Below the pieces are notes generated by a model. The model was not told where the DNA came from and ran no database searches. It saw only the letters and a program-made list of their open reading frames with translations. Shown here piece by piece: positions 23,154 through 34,500 of a stretch of 64,000 nt of DNA; positions within the stretch are counted from its first letter, which is position 1, and each line of letters begins with the position of its first letter. Location: positions 22,234,509 to 22,298,508 of the forward strand of contig OY754475.1 of assembly GCA_963575645.1 (NCBI GenBank). Reading direction: 5' to 3'. The translations under genes and the position numbers were made by a program. The DNA is from Xanthostigma xanthostigma. Its lineage: Eukaryota > Arthropoda > Insecta > Raphidioptera > Raphidiidae.

Positions 23154-23217
23154 CATAGCGGCGCCGCAATAATTCAACCCCTCCACTTAACCCTAACCTG
23201 AACGACGAAGCCACCGT

Positions 23218-23277
<60 letters not shown>
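23218..23277 (+). repeat. (CAG)20 microsatellite
   Basis: Twenty uninterrupted CAG triplets by count, running directly into the 20-bp minisatellite, which itself contains CAGCAGCAG. Confidence 0.9.
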
Positions 23278-23279
<2 letters not shown>

Positions 23280-23500
23280 ATCGACCGACAGCAGCAGCCA
23301 TCGACCGACAGCAGCAGCCATCGACCGACAGCAGCAGCCATCGACCGACAGCAGCAGCCATCGACCGACAGCAGCAGCCATCGACCGACAGCAGCAGCCA
23401 TCGACCGACAGCAGCAGCCATCGACCGACAGCAGCAGCCATCGACCGACAGCAGCAGCCATCGACCGACAGCAGCAGCCATCGACCGACAGCAGCAGCCA
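23278..23500 (+). repeat. Minisatellite, 11 copies of a 20-bp unit
   Basis: The unit TCGACCGACAGCAGCAGCCA is repeated eleven times (23281-23500) without visible change. The unit length is not a multiple of three. Confidence 0.9.
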
Positions 23501-23508
23501 AAAGCGGT

Positions 23509-26460
23509 AGACAGTAAGACAGTAAGACAGTAAGACAGTAAGACAGTAAGACAGTAAGACAGTAAGACAGTAAGACAGTAAGACAGTAAGACAGTAAGAC
23601 AGTAAGACAGTAAGACAGTAAGACAGTAAGACAGTAAGACAGTAAGACAGTAAGACAGTAAGACAGTAAGACAGTAAGACAGTAAGACAGTAAGACAGTA
23701 AGACAGTAAGACAGTAAGACAGTAAGACAGTAAGACAGTAAGACAGTAAGACAGTAAGACAGTAAGACAGTAAGACAGTAAGACAGTAAGACAGTAAGAC
23801 AGTAAGACAGTAAGACAGTAAGACAGTAAGACAGTAAGACAGTAAGACAGTAAGACAGTAAGACAGTAAGACAGTAAGACAGTAAGACAGTAAGACAGTA
23901 AGACAGTAAGACAGTAAGACAGTAAGACAGTAAGACAGTAAGACAGTAAGACAGTAAGACAGTAAGACAGTAAGACAGTAAGACAGTAAGACAGTAAGAC
24001 AGTAAGACAGTAAGACAGTAAGACAGTAAGACAGTAAGACAGTAAGACAGTAAGACAGTAAGACAGTAAGACAGTAAGACAGTAAGACAGTAAGACAGTA
24101 AGACAGTAAGACAGTAAGACAGTAAGACAGTAAGACAGTAAGACAGTAAGACAGTAAGACAGTAAGACAGTAAGACAGTAAGACAGTAAGACAGTAAGAC
24201 AGTAAGACAGTAAGACAGTAAGACAGTAAGACAGTAAGACAGTAAGACAGTAAGACAGTAAGACAGTAAGACAGTAAGACAGTAAGACAGTAAGACAGTA
24301 AGACAGTAAGACAGTAAGACAGTAAGACAGTAAGACAGTAAGACAGTAAGACAGTAAGACAGTAAGACAGTAAGACAGTAAGACAGTAAGACAGTAAGAC
24401 AGTAAGACAGTAAGACAGTAAGACAGTAAGACAGTAAGACAGTAAGACAGTAAGACAGTAAGACAGTAAGACAGTAAGACAGTAAGACAGTAAGACAGTA
24501 AGACAGTAAGACAGTAAGACAGTAAGACAGTAAGACAGTAAGACAGTAAGACAGTAAGACAGTAAGACAGTAAGACAGTAAGACAGTAAGACAGTAAGAC
24601 AGTAAGACAGTAAGACAGTAAGACAGTAAGACAGTAAGACAGTAAGACAGTAAGACAGTAAGACAGTAAGACAGTAAGACAGTAAGACAGTAAGACAGTA
24701 AGACAGTAAGACAGTAAGACAGTAAGACAGTAAGACAGTAAGACAGTAAGACAGTAAGACAGTAAGACAGTAAGACAGTAAGACAGTAAGACAGTAAGAC
24801 AGTAAGACAGTAAGACAGTAAGACAGTAAGACAGTAAGACAGTAAGACAGTAAGACAGTAAGACAGTAAGACAGTAAGACAGTAAGACAGTAAGACAGTA
24901 AGACAGTAAGACAGTAAGACAGTAAGACAGTAAGACAGTAAGACAGTAAGACAGTAAGACAGTAAGACAGTAAGACAGTAAGACAGTAAGACAGTAAGAC
25001 AGTAAGACAGTAAGACAGTAAGACAGTAAGACAGTAAGACAGTAAGACAGTAAGACAGTAAGACAGTAAGACAGTAAGACAGTAAGACAGTAAGACAGTA
25101 AGACAGTAAGACAGTAAGACAGTAAGACAGTAAGACAGTAAGACAGTAAGACAGTAAGACAGTAAGACAGTAAGACAGTAAGACAGTAAGACAGTAAGAC
25201 AGTAAGACAGTAAGACAGTAAGACAGTAAGACAGTAAGACAGTAAGACAGTAAGACAGTAAGACAGTAAGACAGTAAGACAGTAAGACAGTAAGACAGTA
25301 AGACAGTAAGACAGTAAGACAGTAAGACAGTAAGACAGTAAGACAGTAAGACAGTAAGACAGTAAGACAGTAAGACAGTAAGACAGTAAGACAGTAAGAC
25401 AGTAAGACAGTAAGACAGTAAGACAGTAAGACAGTAAGACAGTAAGACAGTAAGACAGTAAGACAGTAAGACAGTAAGACAGTAAGACAGTAAGACAGTA
25501 AGACAGTAAGACAGTAAGACAGTAAGACAGTAAGACAGTAAGACAGTAAGACAGTAAGACAGTAAGACAGTAAGACAGTAAGACAGTAAGACAGTAAGAC
25601 AGTAAGACAGTAAGACAGTAAGACAGTAAGACAGTAAGACAGTAAGACAGTAAGACAGTAAGACAGTAAGACAGTAAGACAGTAAGACAGTAAGACAGTA
25701 AGACAGTAAGACAGTAAGACAGTAAGACAGTAAGACAGTAAGACAGTAAGACAGTAAGACAGTAAGACAGTAAGACAGTAAGACAGTAAGACAGTAAGAC
25801 AGTAAGACAGTAAGACAGTAAGACAGTAAGACAGTAAGACAGTAAGACAGTAAGACAGTAAGACAGTAAGACAGTAAGACAGTAAGACAGTAAGACAGTA
25901 AGACAGTAAGACAGTAAGACAGTAAGACAGTAAGACAGTAAGACAGTAAGACAGTAAGACAGTAAGACAGTAAGACAGTAAGACAGTAAGACAGTAAGAC
26001 AGTAAGACAGTAAGACAGTAAGACAGTAAGACAGTAAGACAGTAAGACAGTAAGACAGTAAGACAGTAAGACAGTAAGACAGTAAGACAGTAAGACAGTA
26101 AGACAGTAAGACAGTAAGACAGTAAGACAGTAAGACAGTAAGACAGTAAGACAGTAAGACAGTAAGACAGTAAGACAGTAAGACAGTAAGACAGTAAGAC
26201 AGTAAGACAGTAAGACAGTAAGACAGTAAGACAGTAAGACAGTAAGACAGTAAGACAGTAAGACAGTAAGACAGTAAGACAGTAAGACAGTAAGACAGTA
26301 AGACAGTAAGACAGTAAGACAGTAAGACAGTAAGACAGTAAGACAGTAAGACAGTAAGACAGTAAGACAGTAAGACAGTAAGACAGTAAGACAGTAAGAC
26401 AGTAAGACAGTAAGACAGTAAGACAGTAAGACAGTAAGACAGTAAGACAGTAAGACAGTA
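23509..26460 (+). repeat. Giant 8-bp tandem array, 369 copies
   Basis: AGACAGTA is repeated over 2,952 bp, which is exactly 369 units, with no variant that I can see. The plus strand has stops in every frame. The minus strand (TACTGTCT) has none, so three overlapping frames of over 1,000 codons with the period LSYCLTVL appear there; they are artefacts. Confidence 0.95.
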
Positions 26461-26477
26461 AGAAAGACAGCAAGACA

Positions 26478-26665
26478 CATTATATAACATTGTTATATAA
26501 CATCATTAACTTATTGTCATTACATAACATAATTATATAACATCATTATATATCGTATTTCATTATATAACATTATGTCATTATATAACTTAACAAACAT
26601 TATATAACGTCATTGTATAAGATCATTATGTAACATCATTATATAACTAATTGCTATTATATAAC
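26478..26665 (+). repeat. Loose TATATAACAT-type tandem repeats
   Basis: CATTATATAACAT-like units recur about ten times with drift, immediately after the 8-bp array. Confidence 0.6.
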
Positions 26666-26673
26666 TTCCATCG

Positions 26674-26720
26674 ACATGGCCACAGCCACCTCTACGTTCA
26701 TACGTGGCTGTGGCCGTGTC
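26674..26720. repeat. Stem-loop with 16-bp stem
   Basis: GACATGGCCACAGCCAC pairs with GTGGCTGTGGCCGTGTC around a 14-nt loop, with one mismatch. Confidence 0.5.
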
Positions 26721-26741
26721 TACAGTCTATATCTACCTTAT

Positions 26742-27310
26742 TTGTACTATCTTTATAAATAAAAAAATATTTTTTTAGTTGATTTGTCTTTATTTCCTTA
26801 CAATTTATACATTAAAGAACAATAAATTATTGTTTGGATGTGTAATATACAAAACATATTTAAAATAATTGTTTCAATGCAGGCAACAGCAACTTGAAGC
26901 ACGTCGCAGTCATTTGATGTTTAAATACGATCGAAGAGAGTATTATCTGTAACAAAAAGAAACACAGTCATTTTTACCGTTTTGAAGAGAGACCTTTTTC
27001 AAGTGCTTTTCTGGAGAGTCTGGAATACGCATCGGATACATTTCAAAATCAGTGTACAGACAGAAAACGAAACGCTGAATTCAACGAGCGCACCCGGTGA
27101 TCTGTACCTAATACCGTTTCGGAGATACAGACGTTCGAATGTAGCTTCGGTGTTTAAACACACTTCAAATGCCCATCGAACCAAAAAGTTGAGCTTATTT
27201 TTTTATTCTGAGTGTCATTTCGTGTTAATATAAGCCGTCTGGACGTGAAAAGCGAGTTTGTGGAAAATACTGAAAATCGACGAAAATCGTGTTTTTTTCC
27301 TTAGTAGGTA
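26742..27310 (+). pseudogene. Copy 3 of an unknown exon family
   Basis: Has the same AT-rich lead-in and acceptor-like end as copy 1. The exon then encodes FQVLFWRVWNTHRIHFKISV and GDLYLIPFRRYRRSNVASV in frame, but the 5' part is broken by a one-base difference near 26950. It continues past the exon into unique sequence and meets copy 4 head-to-head. Confidence 0.45.
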
Positions 27311-27317
27311 TAGAAAG

Positions 27318-27640
27318 GGAAAAATATCATTTCGCGTCAATTTTCGACATTTTCCAATAACTCGCTTTTCAGGTCCAGACGGCTTATACTAACACGAAAT
27401 GACACTCCGAATAAAAAAATAAGCTCACCTTTTGGTTCGATGGGCATTTGAAATGTGTTTAAACACCGAAGCCACATTCGAACGACTGTATCTCCGAAAC
27501 GGTATTAGGTACAGACCACCGGGTGCGCTCGTTGAATTCAGCGTTTCGTTTTCTATTAGTACACCGCATTAGAAATGTATCCGATACGTATTCCAGACTT
27601 TCCAGAAATGCACTTGGAACGGGAAAAACAATATTAAAAA
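27318..27640 (-). pseudogene. Copy 4 of an unknown exon family, inverted
   Basis: Minus-strand copy with LYLIPFRRYSRSNVASVFKH and a GT donor (CCAAAAG then GTGAGC) after NAHRTK, suggesting the exon's true 3' edge. One in-frame TAA lies near the HFKI region. It pairs with copy 3 as a 300-bp palindrome centred near 27,314. Confidence 0.45.
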
Positions 27641-27805
27641 TAATTAATACGCCAGTGTATAAAAATTTTCCACAGAAATTAAACAAAATAATGCCCACTT
27701 GAATATATTTTGTTCAGATTATAAAATAATTTTCATATAAGGTGTGAGTTTTAAATATTAATAAAAACAATGTAGCTACAGTATATGTTCAATACTTAGT
27801 TTAAT

Positions 27806-28041
27806 ACTAGAGGCCCGATCCGGCATCGCCCGAATTTGTAAAATGCCACCGTTTTTTCGTCGACTTACGTTACAAAATTGGTCTCGACGAAAAGCGCTTT
27901 TATTTTAACGCGACAAGATATTATAGTCTATTTCCATTCAAAATATTGGTGAAAACATTTTTGAAATCAGATTAGTAATATTAGTATCGGAGATTACCTC
28001 CTAAATCCAAACTTACAAACCTCTTACAGTATTATATCAGT
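27806..28041 (-). mobile_element. Helitron-like non-autonomous element
   Basis: Reverse copy beginning at ACTAG and then GGCCCGATCCGGCATCGCCC. It carries all family blocks to AAACTTACAAACCTCTTA. It ends about 520 bp before the FAHD2-like start codon. Confidence 0.6.
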
Positions 28042-28563
28042 ATAGGATTAAGTTGCAATCAGCGCTAAAGCTTCGACGAAATGCCGTCCGATGCCAGAGA
28101 CATCGCACGCAATTTCTGAAAAGCGGTACGACTTTCCTGCTCGTACAATTTTTGATCAACAAATCCAGAATGCGGGGTTGAATTAATTTACTATTGAAAC
28201 GGCAAACATAAAAAGTCATTATTCATTTTATCGCGTTTCTGTATTTGATAACTGATTGGGAATAAACGCGTCAGCCTTCCAGTACTTCTATCCTTGTTTG
28301 ATACAGTTTTTTTTTTGTTTACTATTTTCACATTTCAAGGTTTAGTCTGTAACGCATGCTTACAATTTTTATAACCTGTACAACCAGTCGACAGCCGGGC
28401 CCCGCGTAGAGCGACAGTCATTTGTTTCTTATCTATTTTAAACCGCTCCAGTGCAGTGATTTGTACTAATATTTAATATTTCACTAAGCATAAAGTAAAT
28501 TACTTGTGTGTGTTTTTTTTTCTGTAGATAAAATACTCAGATTTTTTTATTGCCGCTATCAAA

Positions 28564-31500
28564 ATGCCTCTTGAAAAACAAGTGATAAAAAGCACCAGAC
28601 AGTTGCTGAACAATTATCGGGCGTTAAAAAGTTGTAAGTCTGACCGGAGCCGGTTTTTCTCAGTAAGCAACTGTTCCAAAATGAGATACGTGCAATTTAA
28701 ATCGAACGGCGGACCTCAAAGATTGGGGGCGCAGATTACCAAGGACGGTGATATTTTCGATTTGAGTTCCGTCGACTCGTCGGTGCCCAATAATCTAGTT
28801 GATTTTTTAATTGCTGGAAATGTCGATAGTTCAATTGTTGATAAAACTAGAAGGTGAGTTTTTTTCCTTCGTATTTTTTTTTCTCTTTTGTATTTTGTTT
28901 GTCACGCGACGTGCATAGGCGCCAGGGTTAAAATGCAAAGTGGGGTCTCTGAAAGTTTAATAAATTCGGTCCGAAGTCGTTTTAATTTTTTATAGTAGGC
29001 GTGTCACACTTATCTTGATAGGGACGGGTCCAACTTCCGATTTGAACCACAGCAAACAGCTTATAATATTATTTCTAGTGGATTTTTGTATTCAACAAGT
29101 CGCATTAAAAATTATACACGCCTTTTTTTGGAGCCTTGCAAAATGACTTCACAAACTAATTTGAAACATAAACGTAGGAGGTAATCTCCGAAACTACTCA
29201 TCCGATTTTAAAAAAATTTCACCTATATTTATTTAAAATGAACCTTCAGGATGGATATAGGCTATATATTATCGGGTTGAAATAAAAACGCTTTTCGTGG
29301 AGACCAATTTTGCAACGCGAGTCGACGTAAAAAGCGGTGACAATCTACAAACTCGGACGAAGCCGGACCGGGCCGCTAGTCTTTTATAAATATATTAGAA
29401 TATTTGTTGTTTATTTACGGTGATTGAAACATTTTTTATCAATTTAATTGGCATTGTCACATTATGAAAAAAAAACTGAAGTAGTTATAAAAAAATGTTG
29501 GGCGTGCGCCACTGGAAGTATCAATCACTTAAGTGATCGCGTGATGAATCGACTATTATGTAACAAAAAAAAAAGTTAATTGGTCAATTTTGTACTATTT
29601 TTTCCTTTGATGATTTACCTGCATAATTTGTCGTAATTCCGACATTTGTCCATGATAACAATATGTAAACAGGAAAATTATGTTGGAAAATAGAAAACCC
29701 AGTGAAAAAATGTTTCCTTGTGTCGCTAGCTTAATTATTCGGAAATTATTTGTGCGGCGGCCCGACTTCGCGCGAGGGGACTTTTGTCCCATTTTAGTTT
29801 GGCGCAATAATATATAGCCTTCGTTGCTCGGGAAGAAGTGGTCTTTTCAACAGGGAAAAAATTATTCAAATCGTTTCAGTAATACCTCAGAAAGACAGAC
29901 TTTTCCACTAGAAGGGAAGATTGGGGCACCGCTGGCAAAAGGCGGCGCTCTCTGATGTTTAAATCACACAAGACAAAAGAAACGCAAAACGGCGAATTTC
30001 GACAAACCCCGGTTTCTTAAGATGCGGTAGTAATATGGCGGTAGATGACGTCACAACAAACGCGTGCATAGAAGTAAATTTTTTACGTTGCGGTGGTGCC
30101 GAGACAACAGCATCCATTTGTTATGACGTCGTTCACCGTCATATTACGGTGCCGCTATCTTAGGAAAGCGAGTCGTAACGGCTTTCAAATGAATTTGCTA
30201 CCGCCCCCACCGACCCGGCGCGAGCCAAGTCCTAACCACGGTGCAGGTAGTATGTGCGATGTTGGGCCCCGTACAAGTTTAGTTTTCACAAACCAAGAAA
30301 CGACACCTAACTGTAAAATGCAATAAAAACATCAGCCATAAATTGAATTTTGAAATGTGTTTTTTTCTATAGACAGAAAACGGAAAGTTAAGTTGACTAT
30401 ATTTTCTTCGACACTTTTGAATTAAATAAAGAATTTAAAAGGTTGTTCCAAAAAGTTCTGTCGTTTCAAACTGAATTTATATTTTCAAGTTCTCAGACGT
30501 CGTTTTGTTTATTTCGATTCGATTTTGTCGTCGCAACAGTCATTTGTTTCAACGGCACCTTAACTCATCGAAAGATTAACTTTTTTGTAAGATTAAAGGA
30601 TGAATCCTGGTGGCATAGGATCGATGAACTAAGCAAATACTGAAGCATACAGCATTGATTCCCCGAAGATGGCATAAAGTTTGCCGAAACGTCAGACAAT
30701 AAAATGCAATAAATAAACCTTCAGTATTTGCTTAGTTCATCGATCCTATGCCACCAGGATTCATCCTTTAATCTTACAACATTTAAACAGGATCATCATC
30801 ACTCTAAATTATTAGAGTTATTTTTCACAATTAACTTTTTTAATTAAATAACGTAAGAGGATTATGTTCAAAGCAGGCAACACAAGGTATCATTTATTAG
30901 AGGGCCACAAAAATGATCGCGACTTGGCCCAAAACCGCAATATTAAAATTTTTCGACAATGCTTTCTGGAACGCAGTATAAATAAGTCGATGGACCAGCG
31001 GTCGACGGTGTACAATATCCATTTATTATTTTTATTTACTTTGGCATCGATTACAAAGCTGCTCGGATTTTGTTACAATCTATAGGTATATTGTTGTGGA
31101 CTGTTGACCAAATGACAACATCGTTTGTTTTTAAAGGCTTTCTATATACATATTTATATCGCGTAAAACTGCCTTTTTATAAAAAGTAAAAAAAAAATGC
31201 CGATAACATTACCACGCACGGTCTATTTATGAATAATTAATATATCTTGCATTGATTTATAAACTTATTATGATTGCCAATAATTATTATGTCAACCACT
31301 AAAGTTTTCTGGTAGCTTAGACACCCCCCCCCCTGCCAGACTCTGAGTTTTGTTCATATTGATTAGAAGAGTGCTGTCAGACCCACACACTTAACACGCC
31401 TATATTGCTAGTAGGTGTCTGGAAAAAGATGACGATGCATACGTCTGTCTCCGTCAAATGTTATGCGCATGCCCGAAGATGAAGTATCACTTCCTCACTA

Positions 31501-34500
31501 CAGTCGCAACTTGTATAAATAAGTGAGATAGAAGTATGCAGTCGCTGTCTCTCTTGGTGGGTAACACTTCCACTTACGGGAACTGGCCATATAGGAGTAT
31601 TAAGTATATAGTCCGACCCACGCTCTTGTGTAGCCCATCGGGACCGGATTAAGCCACGTATAGAGGTTCTTAGACAATACCAATCTCAGGGCCACTCTCC
31701 CATTAGGTAGGGGAGTCTCTTGGACCAACACCAAATTTTAATATCTCTGCACTGATGAACGTATGTCATTTATTAAAACAAAACTATTTAAACATAGTGC
31801 AGTGAAATTCAATAAACCGAAAACTTTTGTAAAACGAAGACATTAAATTAAACTACTTGAACTTAATTTTCTCGCGGGCCGCTAGGCCTCTACGCGGCGC
31901 CGGGCCCATATGCAGTCGCTTACATTGTCCATTAATCCGGCCCCGGGACCTGTACATTGAAAATCAATCGGTCAAGAAAAATAATAACAGATCGACTCAC
32001 CGCATTTCTGTTGCAGAATCGTCGGCGCCGGAAGATCGGTGCACCATTTCTCCGACGTGCGTTTGTTGTCGCCGTTGACGCGGCCCGACAAAATCGCGTG
32101 CGTCGGCCTCAATTACAGCGGCCACTGCAAGGAACAGAACCTGCCGCATCCGAAAGAACCGATGATCTTCAGCAAGTTCTCGTCGGTCATCGTCGGTCCG
32201 TACGACGACATCGTACTGCCAAAAGTGTCCGACGTAAGTTGATGCGGAGACGGATTTTGAGCACCGACTGAAAATAAAATCACTCGTTACTAAATCAGTC
32301 GTATCGCGATTGTGCGATAAAGTTACTTGTAGATTGTCGCATGCGGGGCAAAAATCGTGAGAGCTTTTTGCATTGAAGTGCTTTAAAAAGCGGGTTTAAG
32401 TCTGGCTTTCCGTAGGACTGCGATCTTTTGAAAAAAACAGTTTTCGATGTTTTTTGTATGTACGAGAGTATTGATTAGTTTCTAAAATAACTAGACTGTT
32501 GGGCATAATCGATATATTTCAATAATCGAATGAATCGAAATAATCGGTTTTTATAATCGAATGATCATTCGAATTATCGATTATGAATGATTCGAATGAT
32601 TATTCGAATTATCGATTATAAATGATTCGAATGATCATTCGAATTATCGATTATGAATGATTCGAATGATCATTCGAATTATCGATTATGAATGATTCGA
32701 ATGATCATTCGAATTATCGATTATGAATTATTCGAATGATCATTCGAATTATCGATTATGAATGATGCGCAAACTTGGAAATTATTAATTTCGTTTTATT
32801 TACTTTTACAGTATAAGCGAATGATCATTCAAAATATCGATTATGAATTATGTTCAAACTTTGCAATTTCGATTTGTTAATATTACTTAACAGTTAACAC
32901 AATATTAATAATGGAATCTCTGGTATGATCGAATAGAAATAGAAATATATTTGTTATGCCCTAGATGGATACATCGGCAATTTACATAATGAGTTAAACA
33001 TTAAAATTTTAAAAATCCTTAATGTCATAAAAACAATTTTTTAGGAATTTGGTTTAATGCAGAAACCGAATGATACATCGATATATCACATTAATATCGA
33101 CAGTGGACATAGCAATAGTACTGTGTCGGGATTTAATATTCATTTCATATTTCATAATCGATTATTCGGCCATAATCGAAATATTTCGATTATATCATTC
33201 ATAATCGCCCAACACTAAAAATAACAGAATTATAAACACAATTTAAAAAAAAAAACAAGTTTGTTGAAAAAACAGGCTTATCTTTAAAGTCGCTAGCGGG
33301 GAAAAATATAAATCGATGCAATTATTATATCTGTAACGTTCGTTTGTTATTTATGTAGCTTTCAATTTTTTTATGATGCAATGTTGTTTTACATATCTCT
33401 AGCCGTTAATTAAATAATATGATTAACATTTATTATCTCTGGTATTTTTGCAGTAAAAAAAAAAAAATGTGTTGACAATAATTACAAATATTTATTTTGT
33501 TGTCTATAGATACGATTATTATAGATAAATGTTGACATTTGATTTGAATTGTTGATTGTCGTAGGACTGCGTCTATTGGTAAATTTACTTCTTATTCCAT
33601 AGATCAATATGGCAGGCTATAAAGAAAGTCTCTACAAATTGCCATTGGAAATAAGAACTTTAGAAACAAAATATTTTAAAAGAAATGTGAAAAAATTGTT
33701 ATTAGAAAATTGTTTCTATAGCATAAAGGAATTCCTTGACTGTCAGAATGTACATTAATTATGTAGAAATGACAATAAATTATTATAATTATTATAGCGA
33801 TGTATGATGTGTCCTTTTTTCGAAAGACACAATCCTACGGAAAACTTTGCGACACAACCGAACCTGAACCGACCCGATTGCATTTTTAACGCCGTGTTTC
33901 CGAAAACAAACACGCAAATCTGAACATCGGTAGGACTTAGTATTAATCGATAGTGCCAGCGCCTACAGGGCTGAAGGGGAACTCTTCATGTCAAAGCGAC
34001 GCATATTTTGGAATATAATTTACCGCAATCAGTTAATCGGGAAGACGTAGGCTTTTAAACAGCGAAAGACTTTTTCAAATCGATTCAGTGCTTTACGAGA
34101 TTAGCGTGACCGAACACAAAAACGAACCGACTTTACCCCTTCAATACAGGACTGGCGGCCCGGCCCGGCTTCGCCCGAATTTGTAGATTGCCACCGTTTT
34201 TATCGTCGTCTCACGTTGCAAAATTGAACTCCACGAAGAACGCTTTTATTTTAACGCGATATAAGAGCCTAAGTCCATCCTGAAGGTCCGTTCTAAATGT
34301 CGGTTAAAACAATTTTACGAAATCGGATGAGCAGTTTCGGAGATTACCTCCTACATCCAAACTTAACCTCTTTGTATAGAAGTATTGAGTGCATAGAAAA
34401 TTAACTAGTGCAACAAGGAAGACACAAACAAAATAAATAGCGCGACAAAGATAGCATGAAATCATGTTATATTACTGTAATGATTCTCAATACAATTGTT

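Larger units (their letters stand above)
32408..33845. mobile_element. Composite DNA element with inverted ends
   Basis: The left end TTTCCGTAGGACTGCGATCT and the right end (reverse complement TTTTCCGTAGGATTGTGTCT) form an imperfect inverted repeat of about 30 bp. Inside are the hAT-type element at 32492-33217 and the LINE tail at 33609-33800. A third GTAGGACTGCG lies at 33564. The transposon family is not clear. Confidence 0.4.

Noticed and set aside
23190-23201. Telomere-like TTAACCCTAACC
   Set aside because: A single occurrence, with no tandem TTAGG or TTAGGG array.
23095-26490. Three minus-strand frames of 1,087-1,131 codons
   Set aside because: They are translations of the (AGACAGTA)369 array, which lacks stops on that strand in all frames. 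The flanks have no start context or domain.
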